Positions 25,901-36,840 of a DNA stretch of 64,000 nt are shown here, piece by piece. The notes beneath the pieces are model-generated. The model saw nothing but the letters and a program-made list of their open reading frames with translations, did no database searches and was not told the DNA's origin. The DNA is from Sitta carolinensis. Lineage: Eukaryota; Chordata; Aves; Passeriformes; Sittidae. Both the position numbers and the translations under genes were made by a program. The stretch is taken from assembly GCA_032173965.1 (NCBI GenBank), contig JAVUNC010000019.1:9101234-9165233 (forward strand), written 5' to 3'. Numbering within the stretch: position 1 is the stretch's first letter; every line of letters begins with the position of its first letter.

Positions 25901-28690
25901 ACTGAATGATATGTGTACTTTTATAACATTAAGCAGAAGGAAAAAAAACCCACTGAACAGAGGGGAAAAACAAGAGCTTAGGAAAATAAGGTAGAAAGCA
26001 CCCACCTTCCACATAGTTGTCTTCTGTAAGCACATAACAGGGAAGGAGAGAAAAGGAAAACATTCATTAAGCAGCATGCAGACTGGAACTTGCCATTGCA
26101 TGTCTTTATCATGCAAGGCATCAAACACAACATGCAAGTGCTCCATTGCTACAATCCAGAGGGAAAAACAAAAGCACCAGGGAAGCAGTGTTTCCCCTAC
26201 CTAACAAAATGTATGTGATATGAAACACAATACTCTTGTCAAAGTGCAAATATTGTACAGGGTTTAGTGCAGCTCTTTGTACATGCAACTATTATTATTG
26301 TTAGTTATTAATCAGAGGGTCTTCTTGTAAGACTTTTGTAACTATATGTTTTAAAACCACCCATCATTTGTGATAGGGATTCTAAATTAATTTGGTTCTA
26401 CTTTCCCATTCTGAATTTTCCTGGATGATGAAGTAGGTGATTTTAAACTTCAGATAATTTAAATGCTTGAATACACTGTGAAGATGTTACCGCATGGCTG
26501 ATCCTGCGGTCATTAGAGAGGCACTCTGGTCATTGGGTTAAATCTCCAAATCCAGCAGGGAAAAACTGGAACTTAAACTGGGTGGAATAATGCAGAACTG
26601 TTGGATCACGTCCTGCAGAAATGGTCAGCACCAGAAACTTGCACATTGTGAAAAATCAATCAATTCTCTGCCTGGTACAGCCAGCAAAGGCCACAGCAGT
26701 GCCAAGGATGTGTTCTGCCCCTCGATTAGCTCCAAGGGCATTTTGCCCAAAGGCTGCTTTCCACAAGCAACAATGCTTACCATTGTTTATACCCAACCCA
26801 ACATAAATATGGGGCACAGGGAAGAAAATCCCCCAAAGCTTACAAAGCAAAAGGGGACTGAGGATTGAGCCTCAGTAAATAGAGTGGACAGAATTTAGAG
26901 CTGAGAAACAGGCTCAGTGCCCTAAAACTCAGGTCAGTGTCTACAGTCCTCAGCTACTCCACTGGGAAGGTGATTTTGAGGGATTCTTTGTTTCTCTGCT
27001 ACCCATCATGATCATGACTGAGAAGGGGATAGGAGAGAGAAAATGGGAAGGGTAAAATAACGAAGGAAAACCATTACAGAAGTCAAGGAGATGGACGGTG
27101 TGGAACCAACAAAGAGACGGGGAAGGGTGACAGCACAGCAGTCTGACTGCCTGCGAGGTGTGCTCAGCTTGTGTCATCCCCTCCAGCTCTGCCTGGGCGG
27201 CGAGCACGCAGAAGCCAGGGCAAACTGAAGGCCAGTTCTGCCATTATTGGGCATTTCTCCTGGACTCATCCCATAGGAACAATGCCTTTTCATGTGACCA
27301 TGAAACGAAAGTAATTTTGAGAGAGAAAAAAAAGTTAAACAGAACTGTGCTTAATATTTTTTTAAGCACAGTCATTTCCTCCCAGAATGTGTCACTTATC
27401 ATAGTGAAAAGCCTTTATAAGTTAATGCCAGAAAGCAATGGAAAAGATCATCAAAACTCAACAGTTCCAAGAAATAATTTAAAAAGTTTACCACTTTGAA
27501 AATAATAACTGTGATAAATGATGAATAATAAGGGCTTAAGGGTTTAGTTATACAATTAAATATTATAATTTGCCTTTTCTATTCACACACTCTCAATCAA
27601 GAAATTGAATAAAATTCACTGAGGTGATTAAAAACACACAGTTTCACGCAATAAAGATATTATGCTCTATACACAATGTAAATAGGAGTGATATTTGGAG
27701 CAACTATTAGCAAAACTTTTCTGGAAGAGCCTTTACCTTTAACTGCATACAGTAATTTTCCTTTCTTTAAGTAAAAAAACCGACCCAAACTCAATGAAAA
27801 ATAAATGAGTTATTTTAATTTTTGTAAAACTTCAGGCTCTTTCACCTAATTCTGGTTATCACAGTGTTGATATATTGCAATACCAATATTGCCAGGGCAT
27901 TCTTTTTGGTGGCCATGTTTAGTTTAACAGGATTTTTTAAAAGCAGCATATGAACTTGCTGACAGGCCAGTTCAGTCCCTTGTGATATCAGACTCAAAGG
28001 AAAGGGTTCTGAAAATGACATCATAGGCAAGATCACATGGGTAAACTCGTCTGGCTACAGGGTTTAGCATATTCTGTTTTATATCATGAGTCCTCCTCTT
28101 AGCAATAATTGTTATGCCTTTTTTGATGACTTTCACCAGAAAGATTTATACTAGCTGAGCAGCTACCCCTAAATGTCTGATTGATTAAACTTTTAGTGAT
28201 AGCAAGTTAAGCTGTCAAAACATTTTGAATGAAATGAAATGGAAAAAGTCAAATTCCCACTCTGTGAATTAAACAGTGTATATAGCCAAACCCCTATGCA
28301 CCAGTAAACAGCAATGAAAATTCATTCCTCCACAGGTTTTTGTCATGGTAAGTTGAACCATCTTAAACAGTTTTGCATTCTAAGACAAAAATTAGTTCAG
28401 CTTCTTTATGGTACTTTACCAGGGTTTTACATTAGATTAGCATTGAGCACTTTAATTAAGGTAGTTTGTTTGTGATGGCTGATATATTTCTGTATGACTA
28501 ACATTTCACTTGGCTTTCCCAATTCCCATTCTCTTGGCATGGCCTATTATTCTAAGCAGAATGTAAGAAGCCAGAAGGCCCAAATTCTAGCTTTTCTTTT
28601 TTTATTCATTTTGCTTTCTCCAGCTACTCTTAAAACAAAACAAAATGAAAAAGAGAAAAAAAGTAAAAAAAAAGAAGGGAAAAAGAAAGC
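22945..28690. other. Unrecognised non-coding sequence
   Basis: No repeat family or gene identified. A somewhat GC-rich patch at 27120-27235 has short frames on both strands without recognisable content. A12-type runs occur near 25241. Confidence 0.5.
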
Positions 28691-28747
28691 TCATTGAAAG
28701 CCATGTATACTATCAAGTTGCAGTTCAGAGGGATCAAAATTTTCCTC

Positions 28748-28800
28748 ATTTAAATCAGGAGTAACTGCATTTATGTCATTAGATTTGCATTGGTGTAAAA
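28748..28800. repeat. Possible ancient amniote repeat fragment
   Basis: AAATCAGGAGTAACTGCATT followed by ATGTCATTAGATTTGCATTGGTGTAAAA resembles a dispersed amniote repeat seen in turtles and other reptiles. In that repeat, AAATCAGGAGTAACTCCATT is followed by a GTCAATGG core and TTACACTGGTGTAA. The copy is degraded. The match is from memory and no family name is assigned with confidence. Confidence 0.35.
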
Positions 28801-29344
28801 TTTCTGTACCTGGAGGAGAGTAGAGCCATACTACACATTTCTGTAGCTGCTGATTCAGCCACACACAGAATTTACCCACATTTCCATCCATCCACTGAGG
28901 GACCTTATTGTCTACAGGGCAGCTCTGCTGACAGCAGTGGAACCCAAGGTTTTCAGGACCCAGAATGCCAACCCCAAATGCTGCAGGCAGTGGCACAGAG
29001 CAGCTCTTTCCTTTGCTGCACCAGCTGATCATACCAAGGACTACTCACCCTGAAAACAGGTGACTTTCTCTTCAGCTGTCTGACTTCAAAGAGATGTGAG
29101 GATTTTTCTATTTTTCACATTGCACCAAGCTCCTCACTTGAATTACTAGAGTTCTTACCCACTGCAAATGCTTATTTCCAAGACCTTCCCCCATGCCCAC
29201 CACCGAGAAAGTTAACTGCCCTGCTACTTTCAGTGTTTGCAACCTAATTCCTCCAGACAAAGTCTGCTCTCAGTGCTATGGGTGTAATCTGTTGACTGTG
29301 CATATCGAGCCAAATACTGAGTTGATTTAAATCTGGTCTGACAC

Positions 29345-29393
29345 AGCTGAAATCAGAGGAACTGTACAACTTACACAGGCTGTGAATCTGGCT
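29345..29393. repeat. Possible ancient amniote repeat fragment
   Basis: The segment CTTACACAGGCTGTGAATCTGG resembles the TTACACCAGCTGAGGATCTGG end of the same old repeat type suspected at 28748. The two could be pieces of one decayed insertion. Weak support. Confidence 0.28.
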
Positions 29394-29452
29394 TATTATC
29401 TCCAGATGAATTGTTTCAGGCTGTCCCTACTGAACTGAGAGCAGATTCTGCT

Positions 29453-29454
<2 letters not shown>

Positions 29455-29490
<36 letters not shown>
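29455..29490. repeat. T36 homopolymer
   Basis: 36 consecutive T. The sequence on its 3' side carries no reverse-complement polyadenylation signal close by and no gene-like content, so there is no sign of a processed pseudogene tail. Confidence 0.9.
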
Positions 29491-32400
29491 CAGCAAAAGC
29501 ACAACCAATTCTAATTATTTTAGCATATCACTGTGATTAAGTGATATGAAAATGGGAATCATATTTTTACAGTACATTTTTACAAATTGAAGGATTGGTT
29601 TAATACTCAGTGATCCTTTATGGAAACCTTGATTTAAGAAAAAAACAAACAAAAAAGCAAAACCTCTTCTATGTTTAGAGCAAAAACTCTTTCTACGTTT
29701 AGTGCTTATTTCTGCTATTATATTTTTTTCATCTGCCAGAGAATTTACACCTTAGCCACACAATTATGTAAAAACTGTATTTTCATGACAAACAGAAGAA
29801 ACTGTAATTAGTATTTTGAAATTACAAAACCAAAAACAACACTATAAGAAATAGCAGAGAGCTATGAGAATATTACCAGAGGGACTTTTATAGTGTTTTT
29901 TTTTTCTTTTTCTCATGACAATTTAGTACACAATCACATTCCAGCAAGGAAGGATAGAACATACTGTAGACATATTTTATGAAATTTCAAAAGGGATTCA
30001 GAAGTATGACAAGTGGTGAAATAGCACAAAATAAAGCTATATTATGGTGTCTTGCAACAAAATCGATGGCTAGAAGTTTAAGATTCAATTTTTTGTTTTT
30101 CTCAAAGAAAAATGAATAATTATACTTCTCTCTAAATTTTATCTACCAAGAAAAACTGTACTCAGAAATATCATTTTGGGGGTCAGCTTTATCTGTGGAA
30201 CTGCTCCCACATTTCTTGGATAGTGTAATTGGTAGAGAAACTGGTTTTATTGACATGGGGTTCAAAACAAAATATTTGGAAAGGATATGAAAATATGAAG
30301 TATGTTATAAAGCATGAAGTCATATAGCCAATAATGATGAATTAAAGCAATATATTGAATATCCATGGTCATGAGCATTGATCCTCTTCAGTGCCGTGTA
30401 TCTGACTAATTCCATTAGGATTATTTGCATTTTTTTAGAAATGTACTTTTGGAAAATGTACCGCACATACTGATGGCCATTATTGACTGTACTTACAAAT
30501 AATCAGAAATGGATTATAAAGATACCTAGCAGAGTACTCTGATTTTGTTGCAGCCTTCTTGAATATTGAGTAAACAGGGAAACAGCATTCCACAATCCTG
30601 CTGGAATTCTTAAACAAAATCTAGAAATCTCCCAGAATCTAGGCAAGAGGGCTCAGGGGTTCCCACATTTCCACACGGCTCCAGTGGGTCTGAAATCAAT
30701 GCCAGCCCCTCTTAGTCTCCACACAGCTTGGGATAGACCCATCCAGAGCAGAGGACTTTCCAGTGCGGTTGGTAGAAATATGACAGGGACTTCATTGATA
30801 TTTTTTGGGTGGAAAGGAGAAATTTCAGAATAACAGGAGTTGGGCCCCATTTTAGTTTAATTCTCTACCTATATCTCTTTGAGGATCCCTTGTTTCTGGG
30901 TTGCCCGGTTTAGGGCTTGGGAGAAAGGTGAGATCCTGTCAGGAGCCTCATGGACTGCCTTGACTGACAATAAGGACACGGCTCTCTGCCAAATGAGGAC
31001 CATTAGGGCACAATTAGATGTTTTCATCAGCTTTCTACAAGACAAAGTCATCAGCACAAATTCAGTACGCCTCTGTAAACCCAAGTAACACCCATGAATT
31101 TATTCTAAGTGAGGCCAGCTTTTCTGGACAGTATCCCAAGTGCTTTGAAAATGAAATAATGACAAGGACATTTAAGTTAATCTGCTGTAGATGAGCACCA
31201 AGTGTGAAGCAGCAACCGAGGGGGGAAATGCAAGTTTTGAGTGCACAAACAAAGAAATAATGAACAGAAATAGAAACTGGCATTATTTTTGTGGCATAAC
31301 TAAAAACATTACCATGTTTAGTTCCACTGGTCATATATTTAAAATGAAGTTAAAAAAGGAGAGAGGTTTTGGAAAAAAACCTTTCTCCACAGTCATTCGT
31401 GTCATTAAAACCCTAAGAAAACTCAGCAATCATGTCTTACAAAGACAACCCTAAGATGCTCAATCTGTTGAATATATCCAAGATAAGATTAAGAGGTGCC
31501 TGAACCCACTCTATAACTATCAAAAGTTCCTGATAGCTTAGGATAGAAGTCATTTCAAGTAGACAAAGACTGTGATCGAGAGTCAGAAAAGTTCAAACTG
31601 AAAAGAAGACAAAAATATTCAATAAAGGTAAAAAAGCATTGGCAGTTCTAGGAAATTCTTCCCTAAAATCTTAAGATAGAGCCTTTCTCTATCAGAGACT
31701 CTATATCAATCATTGCTTTTGGGCTGCATTGTAGGAATCACTGGAAGAGATTCTACCTTTTGCCATTTAGGATGTCAGGTTAATATTTTCATAGTGGTAC
31801 ATTCTGGACAGAACTCCAATCAATCTACGAATTTTCTCTAGTTAAATGAGAACAGAAACCAAGCATAAACAGCAGCAAATACTTTGGCACCCTGTTAAAC
31901 AGAAAAGTGTTCAAATAAATTGTTTTTTCAAAACCAATTTCTGCATCATTTACAAAAAGATTTCACTGAGAAATATTTCCCATGAAGAATTCAAATATAA
32001 TGGATAAAAACCCCAAACATTCAGAAAAATACCTATTTTCCCCGTGGCTCACAACAGGACAATATATCCAGCCAAAATTTACTTTTATCACCTGTTATAT
32101 TTTTTAATACCTTCTCCAGTATCTGAGAAACAGATGAGAAATGGAATCAAAATCAAGACATTATTAAATCAGTACTCCTTCTTCTTTCAACACTTTTTTC
32201 TGTGCTATTTCATTCCTGTGCAGACTTATCACTTTTCTAATGCCTATTATCACAAGTGTATCAAACATGAAGACATTCAACATTGCTTTAGTTTCATGCT
32301 ATTAATCTATGATGATTTTATTGTTACATATTTTTAGATATTGCACATCTGAATGGGATTTTGTGTCCTTGGAGCCACAGGAGTTGACTAATAGGCACCT

Positions 32401-34127
32401 TTGATACTTTCATTTCCTTTTTCTCAACTGCTGACTGAAACTGAGAATTTTGGAAAGTTGCTTGCTGTCTTCTGTAAGCAGTTTTTAACATACAAACTTC
32501 TACAGTCTCAGTGGAGAGCTCATGTAGCTATAAAAATTACTGCTTTTTAATTGCATAACAATCCCAAGCAATTTTACTTTGGCCATATCTTCCTACCTCA
32601 TTAATTTTTTTTTTTCCCCCAAATTGGTCTTGCTACTCTCATATTTATTATGCTTATGACCTGCATACAATACATCAATTCTTTAAAGAAATTTTCATCA
32701 GTCACTGGGACAAGCATTCCTGAGTCTGGAATTCCTGTCATGGCTTTGGTAACAAGGAAACAATTTTTTTTTTTTTTTAATTGAATTTAGTAATATTAAT
32801 AGAGGTAATAAAAAAGAGAAATAAGTCACTTGCATACATGAGGGTGAATCAAATAACCACCTTCCCTCCTCAGTATTTTAATTTCCATGCATAAGTAGGA
32901 AATGAAACCCAATGTAAGTCTACGTATTTTGCTCAGATACCAGATATTCTTTAAGAACTGCTACTCTTTTCCCATTTATCTACTGGAACTATCTCTCTGG
33001 ATTTGAAGAATTCAGTTCCCACTGAAAATCTCTGGGATTTACACAATTTACCTTGCTTTGTGCATTAGGACTTCTTCCCTGTAATCACTAGAGGTCTTAT
33101 TTCCTATTACAGAGAATGGATAGACTGACTAGAACTACAAACTGACTGTATATGGTTCACTTTACAACTCCTCTTTTCTTCCTGGCAATATTTGTATTCC
33201 TTTGGACTTTCCCTAGTTTTGCCCTGATGGGTACATGCCATGAAAATATATTTTCAGGTTATTCCTATCAAGACCTTTCCTAGAGAATTAACTCTTCTGG
33301 CTGTCAGAGAGCAATGTTAAGCACAGATTATGTTGTATGAAAGTGAAGTGAGGTGACACAGATATTTCTATTTCAAGAATGCCTGTTTGGAAAGTAATTT
33401 GAGAAATTCATAATGCAACTTATTTCGAAACATTCTTTAATTTGTGAAATGAGGAAAAAAGATTTTTTTTGATTACTCATACTTGTTTTGATGTATGTGA
33501 GAGGAGAAACATCCCCACCATTTCCTTGTTGCACTGTGGTTTGTGAATTTGTTCTCTTGGATAGTCAATTATGGCTACCCAAGAGGCTGCAAATTCACGT
33601 CCAGTTACTATCAGAAGAAATCAAATCCCTCTCGAATCATCCTTTCAGCAAAACTGGTCTCTTAGACCCATTAATAGAATAGGATTAGCTGAGCTGACAG
33701 AGAGTAAAAATGCTGTGCAGTGATTGAATGGCAGAAGCAATTTTCCAAGTGGATGGCAGCTTTACGGAGGTGATGATCCAGTGGATAACATGAGCAGGAC
33801 ACTCAAAGGAGGAGAGGCCGTGGGGTTCGTCCCTGAAAGGGATATTATCTTTACACAATACTTCCTAAAACTTTTCGACTGTTTTTTTATTGTATGGTGT
33901 ACTGGCAGCTATCTACACTTACACAATCTCCACTGTGCAAATACAGCTTTTCCCCTCCACAGACCTTACTGAAGAGTGAAGACATCTGACTGCATATTTT
34001 GCATATCTGGGATATTCACCCAGGCCCTGACTCTGTAGCTGGATATTTGTGCCTTCCCAGACTGGTACAACACCAAAATTAGCAGGACAGCATGCAAAGC
34101 CAGCCATATTTTTGTATTCACACACTG

Positions 34128-34132
<5 letters not shown>
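29491..34132. other. Unrecognised non-coding sequence
   Basis: AT-rich and unique-looking. Frames of 60-97 codons at 30653-31454, 32044-32337 and 33488-33972 have no recognisable domains. A T14 run lies at 32765-32778. Confidence 0.5.

Positions 34133-34168
<36 letters not shown>
34133..34168. repeat. A36 homopolymer
   Basis: 36 consecutive A. The preceding 100 bp lacks AATAAA and does not resemble a transcript end, so a retrocopied mRNA is not supported. Confidence 0.9.
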
Positions 34169-34173
<5 letters not shown>

Positions 34174-35190
34174 ATGTTTATGTGCTCTCCTGATTGCCAT
34201 GGCTTTGACACAGGCGGCTGAAGACGATTTGGTATGAAGTGTTCTTGAGAGTTAGGAGCTAAAAATGTAGAAGACACACTGCACACAATTAAAAATAGAG
34301 TACCAATATTCAAAACTATTTTGTTGTATAGTTCTTTAGCTCACCACCATGACATTTTCTTGGCTACTACTGAGATTCATTTTGTGAATGTGAACTGAGC
34401 TGAAGCTGCCTTTGGAAGACATTAGAATGATATAGAACAAATCTCCTCATTTAAGTGGGAGTTTCCTCTGAAGTGAGTAGAGCTGCACTCTGGAATTCAG
34501 CATACTGTAACCAAATCCTTAATTTGACATCAAATTAAAATTTAATCATAGCTATCTGCGACTGCAAGTGAACGAAATAGATATCTTTATTTTTTTTTAA
34601 TGAACTTAATTTTCTCCTTTACTAGTCTACAATCATTTCAATCCTAATGCTGAATGTTATTCTGATTAATTAGTTGTTATAGATAATGACAATCTAATTA
34701 CAAGAAATTTTGCAATTAAAAAAAAAAAAATCAACATTTCTTCAGTTAAAATATGGTCCTCCTTAGCTAAAGTTAGAACTTACACACTTCTTCATTCCTC
34801 CACAGATTTTTTTTTTTTGTAGCCATGTGAATGCGTGGATTGAGTTTCCATGTGTCCAGAGTACTTACACACATTGCATCCAATGAGGTGTTTTAGAGCT
34901 ATTCTTGATTCTCATTAATCACTTTGATATGAATTGGTTAAACTGTAATTTTCTTGGCATGAGGTTATATACTGTAACTTTTAGAGCACTTCAAAGGGCT
35001 GTACCAAACATTCAGGCATAAGTTTAGTACAGGTAAAAAAGGTGGCTCTGAGAAGGAGAAACTATCTGATGGGCTTTTGCAAACTCATGGTGTTAGTCTG
35101 TGCTACACTGATTTATCATCTATGACTGTTCCCATCTCAGAACTTCACAAATAAAATTTCTAGTGGTAGTAAATATTTCAGAATAGTCAC
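34169..35190. other. Unrecognised non-coding sequence
   Basis: No gene identified. At 34440-34495 the string TGAAGTGAGTAGAGCTGCACTCTGG is faintly like an old amniote repeat. Short A/T runs lie at 34718-34730 and 34807-34819. Confidence 0.45.
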
Positions 35191-35354
35191 ATGTAGTCTG
35201 TTTTTCCCAGGCCTGCAGTCTCTGAGTTTCTAAGTTCTGTTTCTTTGTGATGTTTATGTTCAAGCTGTGAGCACAGGTTTCGAAACCCAAAACATCACAA
35301 AGAAACAGAACTTAGAAACTCAGAGACTGCAGGCCTGGGAAAAACAGACTACAT
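35191..35354. repeat. Perfect inverted repeat, 65-bp arms, 34-bp spacer
   Basis: The left arm (35191-35255, starting ATGTAGTCTG) and the right arm (35290-35354, ending CAGACTACAT) are exact reverse complements over all 65 bases. The 34-bp spacer contains a second perfect palindrome, GGTTTCGAAACC (35276-35287). The direct repeat TCAC flanks both outer ends (35187-35190 and 35355-35358). That fits a foldback element with a 4-bp target duplication, a single template-switch event, or a library/assembly artefact. The arms do not match any transposon terminus I recognise. Perfect identity implies a recent origin or recent correction between arms. Confidence 0.93.
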
Positions 35355-35424
35355 TCACCTATTTGGGTTTTATATAAATTAACCTAAGACAGCTAGTTCC
35401 TCTCTTCCTAAGAGTTGATCAGTA

Positions 35425-36378
35425 GCACAGGATCACCCAATGATCAAGGTAGAAAAAGCCTCTAGATTCATGTGGTCCAATCTCCCCGTGCATGCCGGGT
35501 CCCTAGAGCTGATGGCCCAGGGTGTGCTCAGATGGCTCAGGACTGTCTCCTGTGTTGGAAACTCCACCTCTCTGGGTATGCTGTGCTGTCCCTAAGGGAA
35601 CCTTACAGGAGGCAGCCTCAAAGTCTTTGCTGAAGTCCAGGTAGACAACAGTCAGTGTTCTGCTCTCATCTCTCACATCAGTCAACCCATCATAGAAGTT
35701 TATGAAGTTGGTCAAGCATGACTTACCCTTGCCATGAAGCCATGCTGACTGCTCCTGAAGATTTCTCATCCTTAGTACACCTGGAAATTGTTTCCAGGAT
35801 TAGCTGCTCCATATTGTTCCCAGAGAACACAGTGACTTTTATCAGCCTGTTGCTCCCTGATCCTTCTTCTTGCCCTTTTTGAAGATGGAAATGACATTTT
35901 CATTCTTCCACCTTTGGGAGCTTCTCCCAGCTGCAATGACTGATCAAAGACCATCTAGAGTGACAATGACAGGTGACAGTTCCCTCAGCATATATGGTTG
36001 TTTCTTATCAGGTGCCATGGACTTACATATGGGAGTTTGCATAAGTATTCTCTGTCATGATCCTCTTGCAGCAAGGGCACATCCTCCTTGGTCTACCCTT
36101 TCCCTTTTCCTCAGGGATTTGGGATTCCTGAAGGTTGTTTCTGCTAATAAAGGCTGAGGCACAAAAGGCATTCAAGGCCTCATTATTTTTTGTGTCCTGT
36201 GTTACCATGTCCCCTGTCTTGTGGCCAATGGGTCCACATTTTCGCTGGTCTTTTTGTCAGTAATGTACTTATAGTAGCCCTTCTTGTTGTCTTTGACAAC
36301 CCTGAACAGGTGAAATTTCATTTGGGCTTTGGCTTTCCTCACTTCACTCTTGAATCCTTGTTTCCATCCTTCGTAGGC

Positions 36379-36429
<51 letters not shown>

Positions 36430-36840
36430 GCAATTCATAAATATTAACCTGCTTTTTTCACCAGGGCCTTATCCCATGGGACTCCTCTGAGTAGATCTTT
36501 GTAGCTCTTCTGGAGACAACTGTTGTGAGCTTCCTTCCTTCTCTGTCTCTTCAGAGTCCTGAACTCCACCATGGCCACTGCAGACAAAGCTGCCTGAGCT
36601 TCACATTGCAAATGAGCCCCTCCTTTTTGGAGTATGCAGACCAGGAGACTCCCTCTCCTTATTGGCTCTGCTCTTATCTGGAGGGGGCAGTTTCCATGAA
36701 CACACTCCAGGAGCCTCCCTGACTGCTCACATCCTGCCATGGTGTTCCCCCCCAGCAGACACCATGGTGGCTGATGTGCCTGTGAGGATCAGTGCCTGGC
36801 AGTGTGATGTTCCTCCTATACTCCATAGACCTCATCTGCT
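35425..36840 (-). mobile_element. CR1 LINE fragment, 5'-truncated and internally deleted
   Basis: Read on the minus strand, this is a decayed CR1 pol region. Conserved blocks appear in order: GRLLECVHGN (about 36710), [28 protein letters not shown]...[10 protein letters not shown] (about 36300-36360), EALNAFCAS, SFPSSKRARR (from FKKGRKEDPG-like sequence, about 35890), and KSCLTNFINFYDG with VYLDFSKDFEA. The last block is reverse transcriptase motif A, with its catalytic Asp codon at 35635-35637. The frame is broken several times. Soon after motif A (near 35600) the sequence jumps to the 3' untranslated region (AGAGGTGGAGTTTCC near 35570). The 3' tail ends near 35430 with a degenerate CTTGATCATTGGGTGATCCTGTG. 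Most of the reverse transcriptase C-terminal half is therefore missing. The 5' limit is uncertain and could extend to about 37025. Confidence 0.9.
36379..36427. repeat. T-run plus (TG)n microsatellite inside the CR1
   Basis: About 19 T are followed by about 15 TG units (36398-36427). The tract interrupts CR1 coding homology between the block at about 36350 ([14 protein letters not shown] on the minus strand) and the block at about 36480 ([12 protein letters not shown]). The microsatellite therefore arose within the element or was inserted into it. Confidence 0.92.

Noticed and set aside
27140..27320. Possible exon after the acceptor-like CATCCCCTCCAG
   Set aside because: No good donor follows in the open frame; the only candidate (AAAG|TAATTT) lacks GT.
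28691..29032. 113-codon minus-strand open frame
   Set aside because: Overlaps the suspected ancient repeat fragment and has no recognisable family; best explained by chance.
33919..34313. Frames with poly-Phe or poly-Lys segments, also at 9719-9960, 36190-36438, 42059-42560 and 56788-57055
   Set aside because: Translations of homopolymers or microsatellites.
36735..36770. Inverted repeat around CCATGGTGT...ACACCATGG
   Set aside because: Short arms lying in CR1-derived sequence; likely chance.
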